NCBI GenBank assembly: GCA_024636215.1
Contig: JAGXHL010000011.1
Coordinates: forward strand, 1 to 21,993
DNA from: Deltaproteobacteria bacterium
GTDB lineage: Bacteria; Desulfobacterota; Desulfuromonadia; Desulfuromonadales; BM103
Length of the DNA: 21,993 nucleotides
Direction: 5' to 3'
Shown piece after piece: positions 7,481 to 15,735 of this stretch; the first letter of the stretch is position 1; every line of letters begins with the position of its first letter. The notes beneath the pieces were generated by a model, which was given only the letters and a program-made list of their open reading frames with translations, was not told where the DNA came from and did no database searches. The position numbers were made by a program, and so were the translations under genes.

Positions 7481-7496
7481 TTGACGTTATCGTCAA
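7481..7496. promoter_or_regulatory. candidate operator, TTGACG-N4-CGTCAA
   Basis: A perfect 6-bp inverted repeat with a 4-bp centre, 52-67 bp upstream of the response regulator start. The equivalent TTGAC-N6-GTCAA geometry resembles CRP/FNR-family operators (5-N6-5 or 5-N4-5). Assignment to a specific regulator is inference. Confidence 0.4.
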
Positions 7497-7785
7497 ACTA
7501 CCATGGAGATCAAGGGTCTGCAAGAATATTCTAGATGGCTGCGCGACAGTAGAGGCCGATGCGAAAAATCCAGAAAATTGAGAACAGATTTTAGCGCGTT
7601 TACAGCCTTAAGGCCTGCTTAATGATGGCCTGTTTTACGTGGAGATGGGCCAGTAACTCACTCACCCTTTTTAGCCTTTTCGTGACTTGAAACCCCTCTG
7701 GTGTGCGGTCTCGTAATAAGTGCCTTTCGAATCAGGGTATTTTTTATCAGTTATTTCAGAGGGTTGAAAATAGAACGGTTTTTGC

Positions 7786-7816
7786 TTGACATGCGCCTGT
7801 CCGTTTTGCTTAGATT
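7786..7816 (+). promoter_or_regulatory. putative sigma70 promoter for pyc
   Basis: A perfect TTGACA -35 box (7786-7791) is followed by a poor -10 candidate, TTAGAT (7810-7815, 18-bp spacer) or TAGATT (7811-7816, 19-bp spacer). The resulting 5' untranslated region would be about 125 nt. The -35 is convincing. The -10 is not. Confidence 0.4.
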
Positions 7817-7947
7817 GCGCCCACAGAGAGTGGTGTAAGTATTTAAATTCATTGAAAAATTTTATTCATACTAAATATTTAGCACGGCTGTATTTTTTTA
7901 GTTTACATAAATGGCAGTGCTGAAATCCCTTCAGGAGAAAGATTGCT

Positions 7948-10900
7948 ATGCCTATTAAAAAATTCCGCAAGGTTATGGCTGCAAACCGTGGCGAAATTGC
8001 TATCCGCATCTTCCGCGCATGTACGGAGCTTGGTATCAGTACGGTGGCAATCTATTCAGAAGAGGACAAGCTGTCTCTGCATCGTTACAAGGCTGACGAG
8101 GCCTACCAGATTGGCAAGGGCAAGGGGCCGATCGACGCCTATCTGAGTATTGACGAAATTATCGACCTGGCTCGGAAGAAGGATGTTGATGCGATCCACC
8201 CGGGCTATGGCTTTCTATCAGAGAATGCCGAGTTCGCCGAAGCCTGTGAGCGTGCCGGTATTGTTTTTATTGGCCCTACTCCGGAAATCCAGCGCCGTGT
8301 CGGCGATAAAATCTCCGGTCGCAAGGTTGCCGTGGATGCGGGTGTCCCTGTTGTGCCTGGTACAGATGAGCCGATCCGCAGCGAAGAAGAAGCTTTGATC
8401 TTTGCCAAGGCAACAGGCTACCCGATCATCGTCAAGGCGAGTTCCGGTGGCGGCGGTCGCGGTATGCGTGTTGCGCAGAACCAGAAAGAACTTCTGGAAG
8501 GTCTCAAGTCGGCGGCATCGGAAGCCAAAGCGGCGTTTGGCGACGCCACGATTTTTCTGGAGAAATTTGTCGAAAATCCAAAGCATGTAGAAGTTCAGAT
8601 CCTCGGCGACAACTATGGCAATATCGTGCATTTTTACGAGCGTGATTGCTCCATTCAGCGGCGACACCAGAAGGTTATAGAGATTGCTCCTTCCCTCTAT
8701 CTCAACAACAAGAAGCGTAAAGAGGTCTGCGACTACTCCCTGGCCCTGGCCAACCATGTAGGCTATCGCAACGCCGGAACGGTTGAATTCCTCATGGACA
8801 AACAGGGCAACTTCTATTTCATTGAAGTGAACCCTCGCATCCAGGTTGAACATACGGTTACCGAGTTGGTCACCATGCGCAACCTTGTGCAGGCGCAGAT
8901 TCGTATTGCACAAGGCCACAAACTCTCGGATCCGGAGCTCGGCATCAAGAGTCAGAAGGATATTGAGCTGCGCGGCTACGCAATTCAGAGCCGGATCACG
9001 ACTGAAGACCCGACCAATAATTTTGCTCCTGATTTTGGTATCATCAAGGCCTATCGTACCGCAGCCGGTTTTGGCGTGCGTCTCGATGCGGCGGCCGGCT
9101 ACGCCGGGGCGATCATCTCTCCCCATTATGATTCTCTGCTGGTCAAGATCTCTACCTGGGGTCTGACCTTTGCCGATGCCTCCAGAACCATGCATCGTGC
9201 CCTGCAGGAGTTCCGTATCCGTGGTGTTAAAACCAATATCGGCTTTCTGGAGAAGGTCATTACTCATCCGACCTTCCTCAAAGGCAACTGTGATACCTCC
9301 TTTCTGGATCAGCATCCGGAAGTGTTTCAGCTTCCGGTTAAAAAAGACCGTGCCAACAAGATCCTCAGTTACATTGGTCACACCACGGTTAATGGTTATC
9401 CGGGCATCAAGCCGGAAAAGCGCCTCAGCTTCTCTGATTTGCGTGAGCCTGTCATTCCTGAAGTCGAATATGGCCAGCAACACCCGCGCGGGACGCGCGA
9501 TATCCTGCTCGACAAGGGTCCTGAGGGGCTGGCCAAATGGGCGTTGAAGAACCGTCAGCTGATGATCACCGATACCACCTGGCGTGATGCGCACCAATCC
9601 CTGATGGCAACCCGTTTCCGGACCCACGACCTGGATCTGATTGCAGAAGCGACGGCACACCTGGGGGGCGGCCTGTTCTCTCTTGAAATGTGGGGAGGGG
9701 CGACCTACGACGTGTCCATGCGCTTCCTGACTGAGGATCCCTGGGAGCGGCTTGAGCGCCTGCGCAAAAAGGTGCCCAATATCCTCTTCCAGATGCTGCT
9801 GCGCGGCTCCAACGCGGTAGGCTACACCAACTATCCGGACAACGTGGTTCAGGAGTTCACCGCCAAAGCGGCAGAAAGCGGTATCGATGTCTTCCGCATC
9901 TTTGATTCCCTGAACTGGACCAAGGGTATGCAGGTGGCCATGGAGGCCGTACGGGAACGCACCAATTCCGTGTGCGAAGCGGCTATGTGCTACACCGGTG
10001 ACATCCTGGATCCCAAACGGGACAAGTATCCGCTGCAGTACTACGTCAACCTTGGCAAGGAACTGGAGAATATGGGCGCCCATATTCTGGCGATCAAAGA
10101 TATGGCCGGCTTGCTCAAGCCGTTTGCTGCAGAAAAACTCGTCAAGGCACTCAAGAACGAGGTCGGTATCCCGATTCATCTGCATACCCATGACACCTCG
10201 AGCAACGGTGGGTCCACACTGATGATGGCGGCTCAGGCCGGTGTTGATATCGTTGACGTCGCGCTTTCTTCCGTGTCGGGACTGACGGCCCAGCCGAATA
10301 TGAATGCTTTGCTCGCGACTCTCGAAGGCACCATCTGGGATCCGCAGCTCGACCAGGGTAAAATGCAGAAGCTGGCAAACTACTGGGAGACGGTCCGTAC
10401 CTATTACGCGCCCTTCGAATCTGAACTGCGCAGCGGCACCGCACAGGTCTATCACCACGAAATTCCCGGGGGTCAGTATTCCAACTACAAGCCGCAGGTT
10501 GAAGGCCTCGGTCTTGGTCACCGCTGGGAAGAGTGCAAAGAGATGTATCGCAAAGTCAATGACCTCTTCGGGGATGTTATCAAGGTGACCCCATCGTCCA
10601 AAATCGTCGGTGATATGGCGATGTTCCTGGTGCAGAACAATCTTGAGCCGGAAGATGTCTTTACCAAGGGCGCAGAGCTGACCTTCCCGCAAGGTGTTGT
10701 AGACTTTTTTAAAGGTATGATCGGACAGCCGGTTGGCGGCTTCCCCCCGGAATTGCAGAAAATTATTCTCAAGGGAGAGCAGCCTTTGACCTGTCGTCCC
10801 GGTGAATTGCTCGAACCGGTCGATTTTGCCGCCAGGAAGGAGGCGTTGCAGACCAAACTCGGACATAACGTCAGTGATCGTGACGTCCTCTCGGCGGTAC

Positions 10901-11403
10901 TCTATCCCGGGGTTTTTGAAGAGTACGACCGTTTCCGTCAGGAGTACAGCGACACCTCTTTCCTGCCGACGCCGGTCTTTTTCTATGGGCTGGATGTCGG
11001 TGATGAGGTCAGTATCGACATCGAGGCGGGCAAGACCCTGATCATCAAGCTGAATGCCATAGGCCGGGTCCATGAAGATGGCACACGCAATATCTATTTT
11101 GAGCTCAACGGTGAGCCGCGCGTAGTGAAAGTGAAGGACCATTCGGTTGAGACTGATGTCGTCAGCCATGAAAAAGCTGATCCGGCCAATGTCAAACATG
11201 TTGGCGCCCCTATGCCGGGTAAAATCTTCAAAACCATGGCTGTGGTCGGAGAAAAGGTCTCCGCAGGTGAAACCTTGCTGACCACTGAAGCGATGAAGAT
11301 GGAAACCAATGTCAAGGCCAAGGTTGATGGTGTGGTTGCCGAAGTCAGATTTTCTGAAAGTGATCAGGTTGACCAGGGAGACTTGTTGGTTATTCTTGAA
11401 TAA
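7948..11403 (+). CDS. pyc: pyruvate carboxylase (single-chain)
   Basis: This cytosolic biotin enzyme carboxylates pyruvate to oxaloacetate using ATP and bicarbonate, feeding the TCA cycle and aspartate-family synthesis. The 1151 residues cover the whole family architecture. Biotin carboxylase comes first (about 1-450), with the Gly-rich ATP-grasp loop KASSGGGGRGMR (163-174), ERDCSIQRRHQK and EVNPRIQVEHTVTE. The carboxyltransferase domain begins with DTTWRDAHQS (542-551). Its metal ligands are likely Asp547, His746, His748 and the carboxylated Lys717 in IKDMAG. The allosteric linker follows. The C-terminal carrier domain has biotinyl Lys1117 in EAMKMET. AGGAG lies 10 nt before the ATG. No strong terminator follows. 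Confidence 0.97.
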   Translation: MPIKKFRKVMAANRGEIAIRIFRACTELGISTVAIYSEEDKLSLHRYKADEAYQIGKGKGPIDAYLSIDEIIDLARKKDVDAIHPGYGFLSENAEFAEACERAGIVFIGPTPEIQRRVGDKISGRKVAVDAGVPVVPGTDEPIRSEEEALIFAKATGYPIIVKASSGGGGRGMRVAQNQKELLEGLKSAASEAKAAFGDATIFLEKFVENPKHVEVQILGDNYGNIVHFYERDCSIQRRHQKVIEIAPSLYLNNKKRKEVCDYSLALANHVGYRNAGTVEFLMDKQGNFYFIEVNPRIQVEHTVTELVTMRNLVQAQIRIAQGHKLSDPELGIKSQKDIELRGYAIQSRITTEDPTNNFAPDFGIIKAYRTAAGFGVRLDAAAGYAGAIISPHYDSLLVKISTWGLTFADASRTMHRALQEFRIRGVKTNIGFLEKVITHPTFLKGNCDTSFLDQHPEVFQLPVKKDRANKILSYIGHTTVNGYPGIKPEKRLSFSDLREPVIPEVEYGQQHPRGTRDILLDKGPEGLAKWALKNRQLMITDTTWRDAHQSLMATRFRTHDLDLIAEATAHLGGGLFSLEMWGGATYDVSMRFLTEDPWERLERLRKKVPNILFQMLLRGSNAVGYTNYPDNVVQEFTAKAAESGIDVFRIFDSLNWTKGMQVAMEAVRERTNSVCEAAMCYTGDILDPKRDKYPLQYYVNLGKELENMGAHILAIKDMAGLLKPFAAEKLVKALKNEVGIPIHLHTHDTSSNGGSTLMMAAQAGVDIVDVALSSVSGLTAQPNMNALLATLEGTIWDPQLDQGKMQKLANYWETVRTYYAPFESELRSGTAQVYHHEIPGGQYSNYKPQVEGLGLGHRWEECKEMYRKVNDLFGDVIKVTPSSKIVGDMAMFLVQNNLEPEDVFTKGAELTFPQGVVDFFKGMIGQPVGGFPPELQKIILKGEQPLTCRPGELLEPVDFAARKEALQTKLGHNVSDRDVLSAVLYPGVFEEYDRFRQEYSDTSFLPTPVFFYGLDVGDEVSIDIEAGKTLIIKLNAIGRVHEDGTRNIYFELNGEPRVVKVKDHSVETDVVSHEKADPANVKHVGAPMPGKIFKTMAVVGEKVSAGETLLTTEAMKMETNVKAKVDGVVAEVRFSESDQVDQGDLLVILE

Positions 11404-11515
11404 CCAGAGGCTCTCGAAGAGGCGAGGGACGTGCGGTGAATCTACTTTCCTCATGTGAGAGAAAATGATATATCCTCGACTGCTAGAGTAGGCCTGCCTT
11501 GCAAACATCACATGG

Positions 11516-11998
11516 ATGGCGCAAATGTCGATAAACTGGTTACTGCTGGGCGGACACCAATCACAAAAACGCGAGGTGATCCCGGTCCAGGATTCGCAGA
11601 CGGCTGAAGTGATCACAGAGTGCTACTGCTCCAATGGGCATTCTATTCTGTCAGACACAGAAAAGTTTAAAGGTCATCCGGGCCTCTCTCTCAAGTTGAA
11701 AAATAAATCGAGCGAAGGTTTGCTCATCATCAGCCCGGTTCTTGGCGACCGGGACAGACGCTTCATCGATTTTGAAAGAAAGCTCGGCGAGGTTGTCGAG
11801 ATCTGCTGTCCGACCTGTTCCGAAGCTTTCCCAATCTACAATCAATGCGCTTGTGGAGCTCACCTCGTAGCGCTGTTTACCTCTCCCAAGGCTCACTTTG
11901 CCCAGTGCATCGGCATCTGCCAACGTCTCGGTTGTCTGCACTCGGAACTGCTTAGTGAACGGGATCTGCGTCTTTACAGTCGACAGGATTACCGTTGA
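11516..11998 (+). CDS. Cys-rich (zinc-ribbon-like) hypothetical protein
   Basis: I recognise no named family. The 160-residue soluble protein has 11 cysteines in paired groups: Cys36-x-Cys38 with His42 (CYCSNGH), Cys97, Cys98 and Cys101 (CCPTC), Cys111 and Cys113 (CACGAH), and Cys131, Cys135 and Cys140. The CPTC with CACGAH pair looks like a zinc ribbon, so metal binding is likely but not a known activity. There are no membrane segments. The start is uncertain. The ATG at 11516 lacks a ribosome binding site, while an ATG at 11525 has GGATGG 5 nt upstream, and the conserved-looking part begins near residue 30. It lies alone between pyc and the liv genes. The Cys spacing argues that the frame is real. 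Confidence 0.68.
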   Translation: MAQMSINWLLLGGHQSQKREVIPVQDSQTAEVITECYCSNGHSILSDTEKFKGHPGLSLKLKNKSSEGLLIISPVLGDRDRRFIDFERKLGEVVEICCPTCSEAFPIYNQCACGAHLVALFTSPKAHFAQCIGICQRLGCLHSELLSERDLRLYSRQDYR

Positions 11999-12135
11999 CC
12001 TGTCGGTAGCGGTGTCTTCTGCGTACTCTGTGGGCAGGAGCCACTGAGGTCACCTTTTTGGAACTTTTTCCTCTGCCTGCCATCCGACCTGAGGGTATCC
12101 GGTATTTCTTTGTCCTGCGCTCTTCCGATTAAATC

Positions 12136-12164
12136 TTGACGCATGCGGGGCTATCACTTATAAC
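12136..12164 (+). promoter_or_regulatory. sigma70 promoter of livK
   Basis: TTGACG (12136-12141), a 17-bp spacer and TATAAC (12159-12164), each one base from consensus. Transcription would start near 12171, giving a leader of about 85 nt. No attenuator or leader peptide is evident in it. Confidence 0.75.
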
Positions 12165-12255
12165 AAAATACTATTTATTTCGTCTGGAATCTGAACCCGT
12201 TGACGTCTGGCGTTTTCAGGTTAAACAACATGTTGATTTTTCCAAAGGAGGCACT

Positions 12256-13377
12256 ATGTGTAAGACCTTACTCAAGAAGTTTGTCCTGGTTGCTCTGTTG
12301 AGCATGGTTGTTCCCGCAACAGGTTTCGCTGCCGACACCATCAAGATCGGTGTCGCTGGTCCTCATACGGGCGATCTGGCCCCCTACGGTATTCCAACCA
12401 AGGAAGCAGCCGAGATGGTTGCGGCCGAGGTTAACGCTGCCGGCGGTGTTCTCGGCATGCAGGTAGAAGTTTTGCCAATGGACGACCAGTGCAAGCCAGA
12501 GATTGCTACCAACGCAGCAACCAAACTGGTTTCAGAGGGTGTTGACGTAGTTGTCGGCCATGTCTGCTCCGGTGCCACCAAGGCTGCTCTCGGTATCTAT
12601 AAAGAAGCCAACATCATTGTCGTATCTCCTTCGGCAACCACCCCACCTCTGACCCAAAGTGGTGAGTATCCTAACTTCTACCGCACTATTGCTCCTGATG
12701 ATGATCAGGGCAAGCTTGCTGCAGATTTTGCAACGGATAAGCTCGGTGCCAAGAAAATTGCCATTCTCCATGACAAAGGTGACTATGGTAAAGGTTTCGC
12801 CGACTTCTCCAGGCAGTTCATAGAAGCCGGCGGCAAGGCTGAGGTTGTCCTCTTTGAAGGGGTCACTCCCGGTGCCATGGATTACTCTGCCGTTGTTCAA
12901 AAAGTTCGTCGCGAGGGTGCGGATGCAGTGATCTTCGGCGGCTACCATCCTGAAGCATCCAAGCTGGTTTCTCAAATGAACAAAAAGCGTATGGAGATTC
13001 CTTTCATCGGCCCTGACGGTGTTAAAGGTGATGGTTTCCTCGAAATCGCCGGTGAGGATGCGGAAGGCGTTTACGCGACAGGCCCTATGGACGTGTCTGC
13101 TTTCGCAGAAAACAAGCAGGCAAAAGCTGATTACACCAGCAAGTACGGTAAAGAGCCCGGTACTTTCTTCGATCAGGGCTATGCTGCCATGCAGGTTATC
13201 CTGAAGGCCATTGAAGCGTCCGGTGGTACGGAATACGCCGGTCTTGAAAAAGCTCTCAAGAACAACTTTGTTGATACCTCCGTCGGCAATATCAAGTTTG
13301 ACGCCAAAGGCGATGCTGAAGGTGTCGGCTTCTCGGTCTTTCAGGTTCAGGGCGGTCAATTCGTCGAGCTGAAGTAG
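12256..13377 (+). CDS. livK: branched-chain amino acid ABC transporter, periplasmic binding protein
   Basis: A 373-residue type I periplasmic binding protein that delivers leucine, isoleucine or valine to LivHM. The start is set by AAAGGAGG (12244-12251) 4 nt before this ATG. It gives a clean signal peptide: basic CKTLLKK, a hydrophobic core, and cleavage after GFAA at residue 26. A longer open frame upstream runs into the promoter and is not used. The mature protein begins DTIKIGVAGP, as usual in the family. Cys79 and Cys104 are 25 residues apart, the same spacing as the disulfide of E. coli Liv-binding proteins. It is followed by a strong terminator and then livH, the usual arrangement for making excess binding protein. 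Confidence 0.94.
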   Translation: MCKTLLKKFVLVALLSMVVPATGFAADTIKIGVAGPHTGDLAPYGIPTKEAAEMVAAEVNAAGGVLGMQVEVLPMDDQCKPEIATNAATKLVSEGVDVVVGHVCSGATKAALGIYKEANIIVVSPSATTPPLTQSGEYPNFYRTIAPDDDQGKLAADFATDKLGAKKIAILHDKGDYGKGFADFSRQFIEAGGKAEVVLFEGVTPGAMDYSAVVQKVRREGADAVIFGGYHPEASKLVSQMNKKRMEIPFIGPDGVKGDGFLEIAGEDAEGVYATGPMDVSAFAENKQAKADYTSKYGKEPGTFFDQGYAAMQVILKAIEASGGTEYAGLEKALKNNFVDTSVGNIKFDAKGDAEGVGFSVFQVQGGQFVELK

Positions 13378-13401
13378 TTGGTTTACGGTCCAAGATAAAA
13401 A

Positions 13402-13437
13402 CGGGGGGACAGGCGCAGCCTGCCCCCCGCATTTTTT
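13402..13437 (+). terminator. rho-independent terminator between livK and livH
   Basis: A GC-rich hairpin. CGGGGGG (13402-13408), a bulged A and CAGGC (to 13414) pair with GCCTGCCCCCCG (13418-13429) across a 3-nt loop, followed by CA and TTTTTT (13432-13437). It starts about 25 bp past the livK stop. Partial readthrough would set livHMGF expression below livK. Confidence 0.9.
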
Positions 13438-13561
13438 GGCATTTTTTGTCTTAGAAAGAGCATTCGCGTTGCCAGACGAGCTTTTTGAAGGACTTGTCGT
13501 ACGGCACAACATTTATTTGTAAGTTGATCAAGTTTAACCTTAAGGATGGCGGAAAAGGTCG

Positions 13562-14464
13562 ATGCAATATTTTCTTGAGCTCGCCAGCAGCGGGCTGGTT
13601 CGGGGCAGTATCTATGCCCTGATCGCGCTGGGCTACACGATGGTCTACGGCATCATTCAATTGATCAACTTTGCCCATGGTGAAATTTACATGATTGGTG
13701 CCTTCGTGGCCTTGATTGTTTCCGGGGTCCTGACGATTTATGGTTTTTCCGGTGTCTCCATTCTTATCCTGGCCGCCTTGATAGCGGCGGTTTACGCTGC
13801 GGCTTACGGCTATACCCTGGAAAAAATAGCCTATCGCCCTTTGCGAAATGCGCCCAGGCTTTCGCCTCTGATCAGCGCCATCGGTATGTCGCTGTTCCTG
13901 CAGAACTATGTTCTCCTTGCACAAACACCGGATTTTTTACGTTTTCCGTCACTTATTCCTGATTTTGCGTTTATGGAACCTATTGCGCATGTCATGGGTT
14001 CTGCGGAACTGGTCATCCTTGTAACAAGTGCTGTCAGCATGGTTGGCCTGACCGTGTTGATTAAATACACCCGAATCGGCAAAGCGATGCGGGCAACACA
14101 GCAAGATATGACCATGGCACGCCTGGTCGGGGTGAACGTCGATAATGTCATCTCCATGACTTTTGTTATAGGCTCGGTCCTGGCGGCCATCGGCGGTGTC
14201 CTGGTTGGCTCATACATCGGGCAGATTAATTTCTATATTGGCTTTATGGCTGGCGTGAAAGCTTTTACGGCAGCGGTTTTAGGCGGTATCGGCAACATCC
14301 CGGGGGCGGTTCTTGGTGCTTTAGTACTGGGTTTGGCCGAGTCGTTTGCTGCAGGCTATGTCTCAAGTGCCTATGAGGATGTGTTTGCTTTCGGTGTCCT
14401 GGTGTTGATTCTGATTTTGCGACCCGCAGGTCTGCTTGGCAAAGCTGTCAAGCAGAAAGTTTGA
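13562..14464 (+). CDS. livH: branched-chain amino acid ABC transporter permease LivH
   Basis: A 300-residue inner-membrane subunit that pairs with LivM to form the translocation pore. The N-terminal half contains ALIALGYTMVYGIIQ followed by INFAHGEIYMIGAF (35-48), close to E. coli LivH. The C-terminal GGIGNIPGAVLGALVLGLAESF stretch is characteristic of this permease family. There are about eight hydrophobic segments. Family length is about 300. AAAAGG lies 3 nt before the ATG. The 124-bp gap from the livK terminator holds no clear promoter, so expression probably relies on readthrough. livM follows after a 44-bp gap containing a duplicated start region. Confidence 0.95.
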   Translation: MQYFLELASSGLVRGSIYALIALGYTMVYGIIQLINFAHGEIYMIGAFVALIVSGVLTIYGFSGVSILILAALIAAVYAAAYGYTLEKIAYRPLRNAPRLSPLISAIGMSLFLQNYVLLAQTPDFLRFPSLIPDFAFMEPIAHVMGSAELVILVTSAVSMVGLTVLIKYTRIGKAMRATQQDMTMARLVGVNVDNVISMTFVIGSVLAAIGGVLVGSYIGQINFYIGFMAGVKAFTAAVLGGIGNIPGAVLGALVLGLAESFAAGYVSSAYEDVFAFGVLVLILILRPAGLLGKAVKQKV

Positions 14465-14484
14465 GCCTGAAGCTGAAGATGGTG

Positions 14485-14511
14485 TGAATACAATGTTTGG
14501 TGAATACAATG
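14485..14511 (+). repeat. duplicated start region of livM
   Basis: TGAATACAATG occurs twice, at 14485-14495 and 14501-14511, 16 bp apart. The second copy ends in the livM ATG. The first ends in an ATG that opens a seven-codon frame, MFGEYNG, whose TGA stop (14514-14516) lies just inside livM. Confidence 0.8.
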
Positions 14512-15735
14512 GTTGATAATATTAAACGCTCTGTCCTGGTCTCTCTATGGTTTGTGTTTCTGACCTTCCCATTGATGGTGGTCAAGGTTAATACCCTTAA
14601 GAGTATCGTTGAATGGCGTTGGCTCAACATGCTGTGGGTTGCGATTGGCGCTTTTGGCCTGTCCTTAATTTGGCGTTGGGCCATGACGCGACGGCAACTC
14701 AAAAGCAAAGAGGCTGAACAGGGTGAAGATGAGTCAATAAAGGCTGGCTTCAGGGCGCGCTTGATGGAGGACCCTAAACTTTACAAGCCGGTTCTGACTG
14801 TGATTGCTCTGGCTACAATCATCTTCCCTCTGGTTGTCGACATCTATCAGACCAATATCATGGTCCTGGCCCTGATTTTTGTCGTCCTTGGTCTTGGTCT
14901 TAACATCACGGTTGGTCTTGCCGGTTTACTCGACCTTGGCTATGTTGCTTTCTTCGCCGTTGGCGCCTACACCTATGGCGTTTTGAATAATTTTTACGGC
15001 TTGGGCTTCTGGACCTGCCTGCCGATCGGCGGCTTGATGGGTGCCTTATTTGGAATTGCGCTCGGCTTCCCGATCTTGCGACTGCGGGGGGACTATCTGG
15101 CTATCGTTACCTTGGGTTTTGGCTCAATTGCCAAGATCGTTATCGAGAACTGGGAAGAGGTCTTTAACGGTGCCAAGGGTATCGCCGGAATTCCGCGTCC
15201 CGGCTTTTTCGGTGCTGATATGAGCATCACCGCTGCAACCACATATACTTACTACCTGATGATCCTGATGGTTATCTTCGCCATCTTTATCACGAACCGT
15301 CTGAAGGATTCACGCATAGGCCGCGCCTGGATGGCCCTGCGTGAGGACGAGATTGCCTGTGTCGCCATGGGCGTCGATATGGCAAAGACCAAGTTGGGCG
15401 CCTATGCTTTTGGTGCCTTCTGGGCCGGTCTGGTCGGTGTTATCTTTGCGGCGCGTAATACTTACATCAATCCGAACAGCTTCACCTTCATGGAATCCGC
15501 CCTGGTGCTTTCTATTGTTGTTATGGGTGGTATGGGCTCGATTCTCGGCGTTATTATTGCGGCTTTGGTGCTGGTCCTTACGCCTGAATATTTGAGAGCT
15601 TTCTCCGAATACCGGATGTTGATATTTGGTGCGGTGATGGTGCTGATGATGATCTTCCGTCCTGAAGGGCTGATTGCCAACGTGCGCCGGAAATATACCG
15701 GACGCAAAGTGACGACGGAGGATGCCAATGTCTGA
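14509..15735 (+). CDS. livM: branched-chain amino acid ABC transporter permease LivM
   Basis: A 408-residue inner-membrane permease, the second pore subunit of the Liv transporter. The N-terminal ~110 residues form the extra membrane region seen in long LivM proteins, and the core permease begins with ALIFVVLGLGLNITVGLAGL then DLGYVAFFAVGAYTYG. EcoLivM-like length is about 425. I chose the ATG at 14509. An in-frame TTG at 14497 would add four residues without a better ribosome binding site. The start region is a short direct repeat. The stop overlaps the livG start by 8 bp. A cytoplasmic loop after the N-terminal helices is rich in Lys and Glu. Confidence 0.92.
   Translation: MVDNIKRSVLVSLWFVFLTFPLMVVKVNTLKSIVEWRWLNMLWVAIGAFGLSLIWRWAMTRRQLKSKEAEQGEDESIKAGFRARLMEDPKLYKPVLTVIALATIIFPLVVDIYQTNIMVLALIFVVLGLGLNITVGLAGLLDLGYVAFFAVGAYTYGVLNNFYGLGFWTCLPIGGLMGALFGIALGFPILRLRGDYLAIVTLGFGSIAKIVIENWEEVFNGAKGIAGIPRPGFFGADMSITAATTYTYYLMILMVIFAIFITNRLKDSRIGRAWMALREDEIACVAMGVDMAKTKLGAYAFGAFWAGLVGVIFAARNTYINPNSFTFMESALVLSIVVMGGMGSILGVIIAALVLVLTPEYLRAFSEYRMLIFGAVMVLMMIFRPEGLIANVRRKYTGRKVTTEDANV

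Larger units (their letters stand above)
7430..7947. promoter_or_regulatory. divergent intergenic control region between the response regulator and pyc
   Basis: This is a 518-bp region with no convincing gene. It contains an inverted repeat at 7481-7496, a near-palindrome around GCCTTAAGGC (7605-7614), a TTGACA-type promoter candidate (7786-7816), AT-rich DNA from about 7840 to 7910, and the pyc ribosome binding site AGGAG (7933-7937). I found no riboswitch or RNA gene in it. Confidence 0.6.

Noticed and set aside
7475..7534. 19-codon plus-strand frame MKLTLSSNYHG... with an AAGGG upstream
   Set aside because: Short, no recognisable leader or membrane feature, and overlapping the inverted repeat. 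Chance is the simpler explanation.
11404..11470. Terminator after pyc
   Set aside because: Only a 4-bp stem (CTCT and AGAG around CGA) without a T-run is present.
8218..11616. Uninterrupted 1132-codon frame antisense to pyc
   Set aside because: It runs opposite a clear full-length pyruvate carboxylase and its length follows from the codon bias of that gene. It has no ribosome binding site or recognisable domain, and it crosses the next gene's start.
12532..13512. 326-codon frame antisense to livK and its terminator
   Set aside because: A shadow of a well-supported gene. It would have to be transcribed through the strong hairpin, and it shows no family motif.
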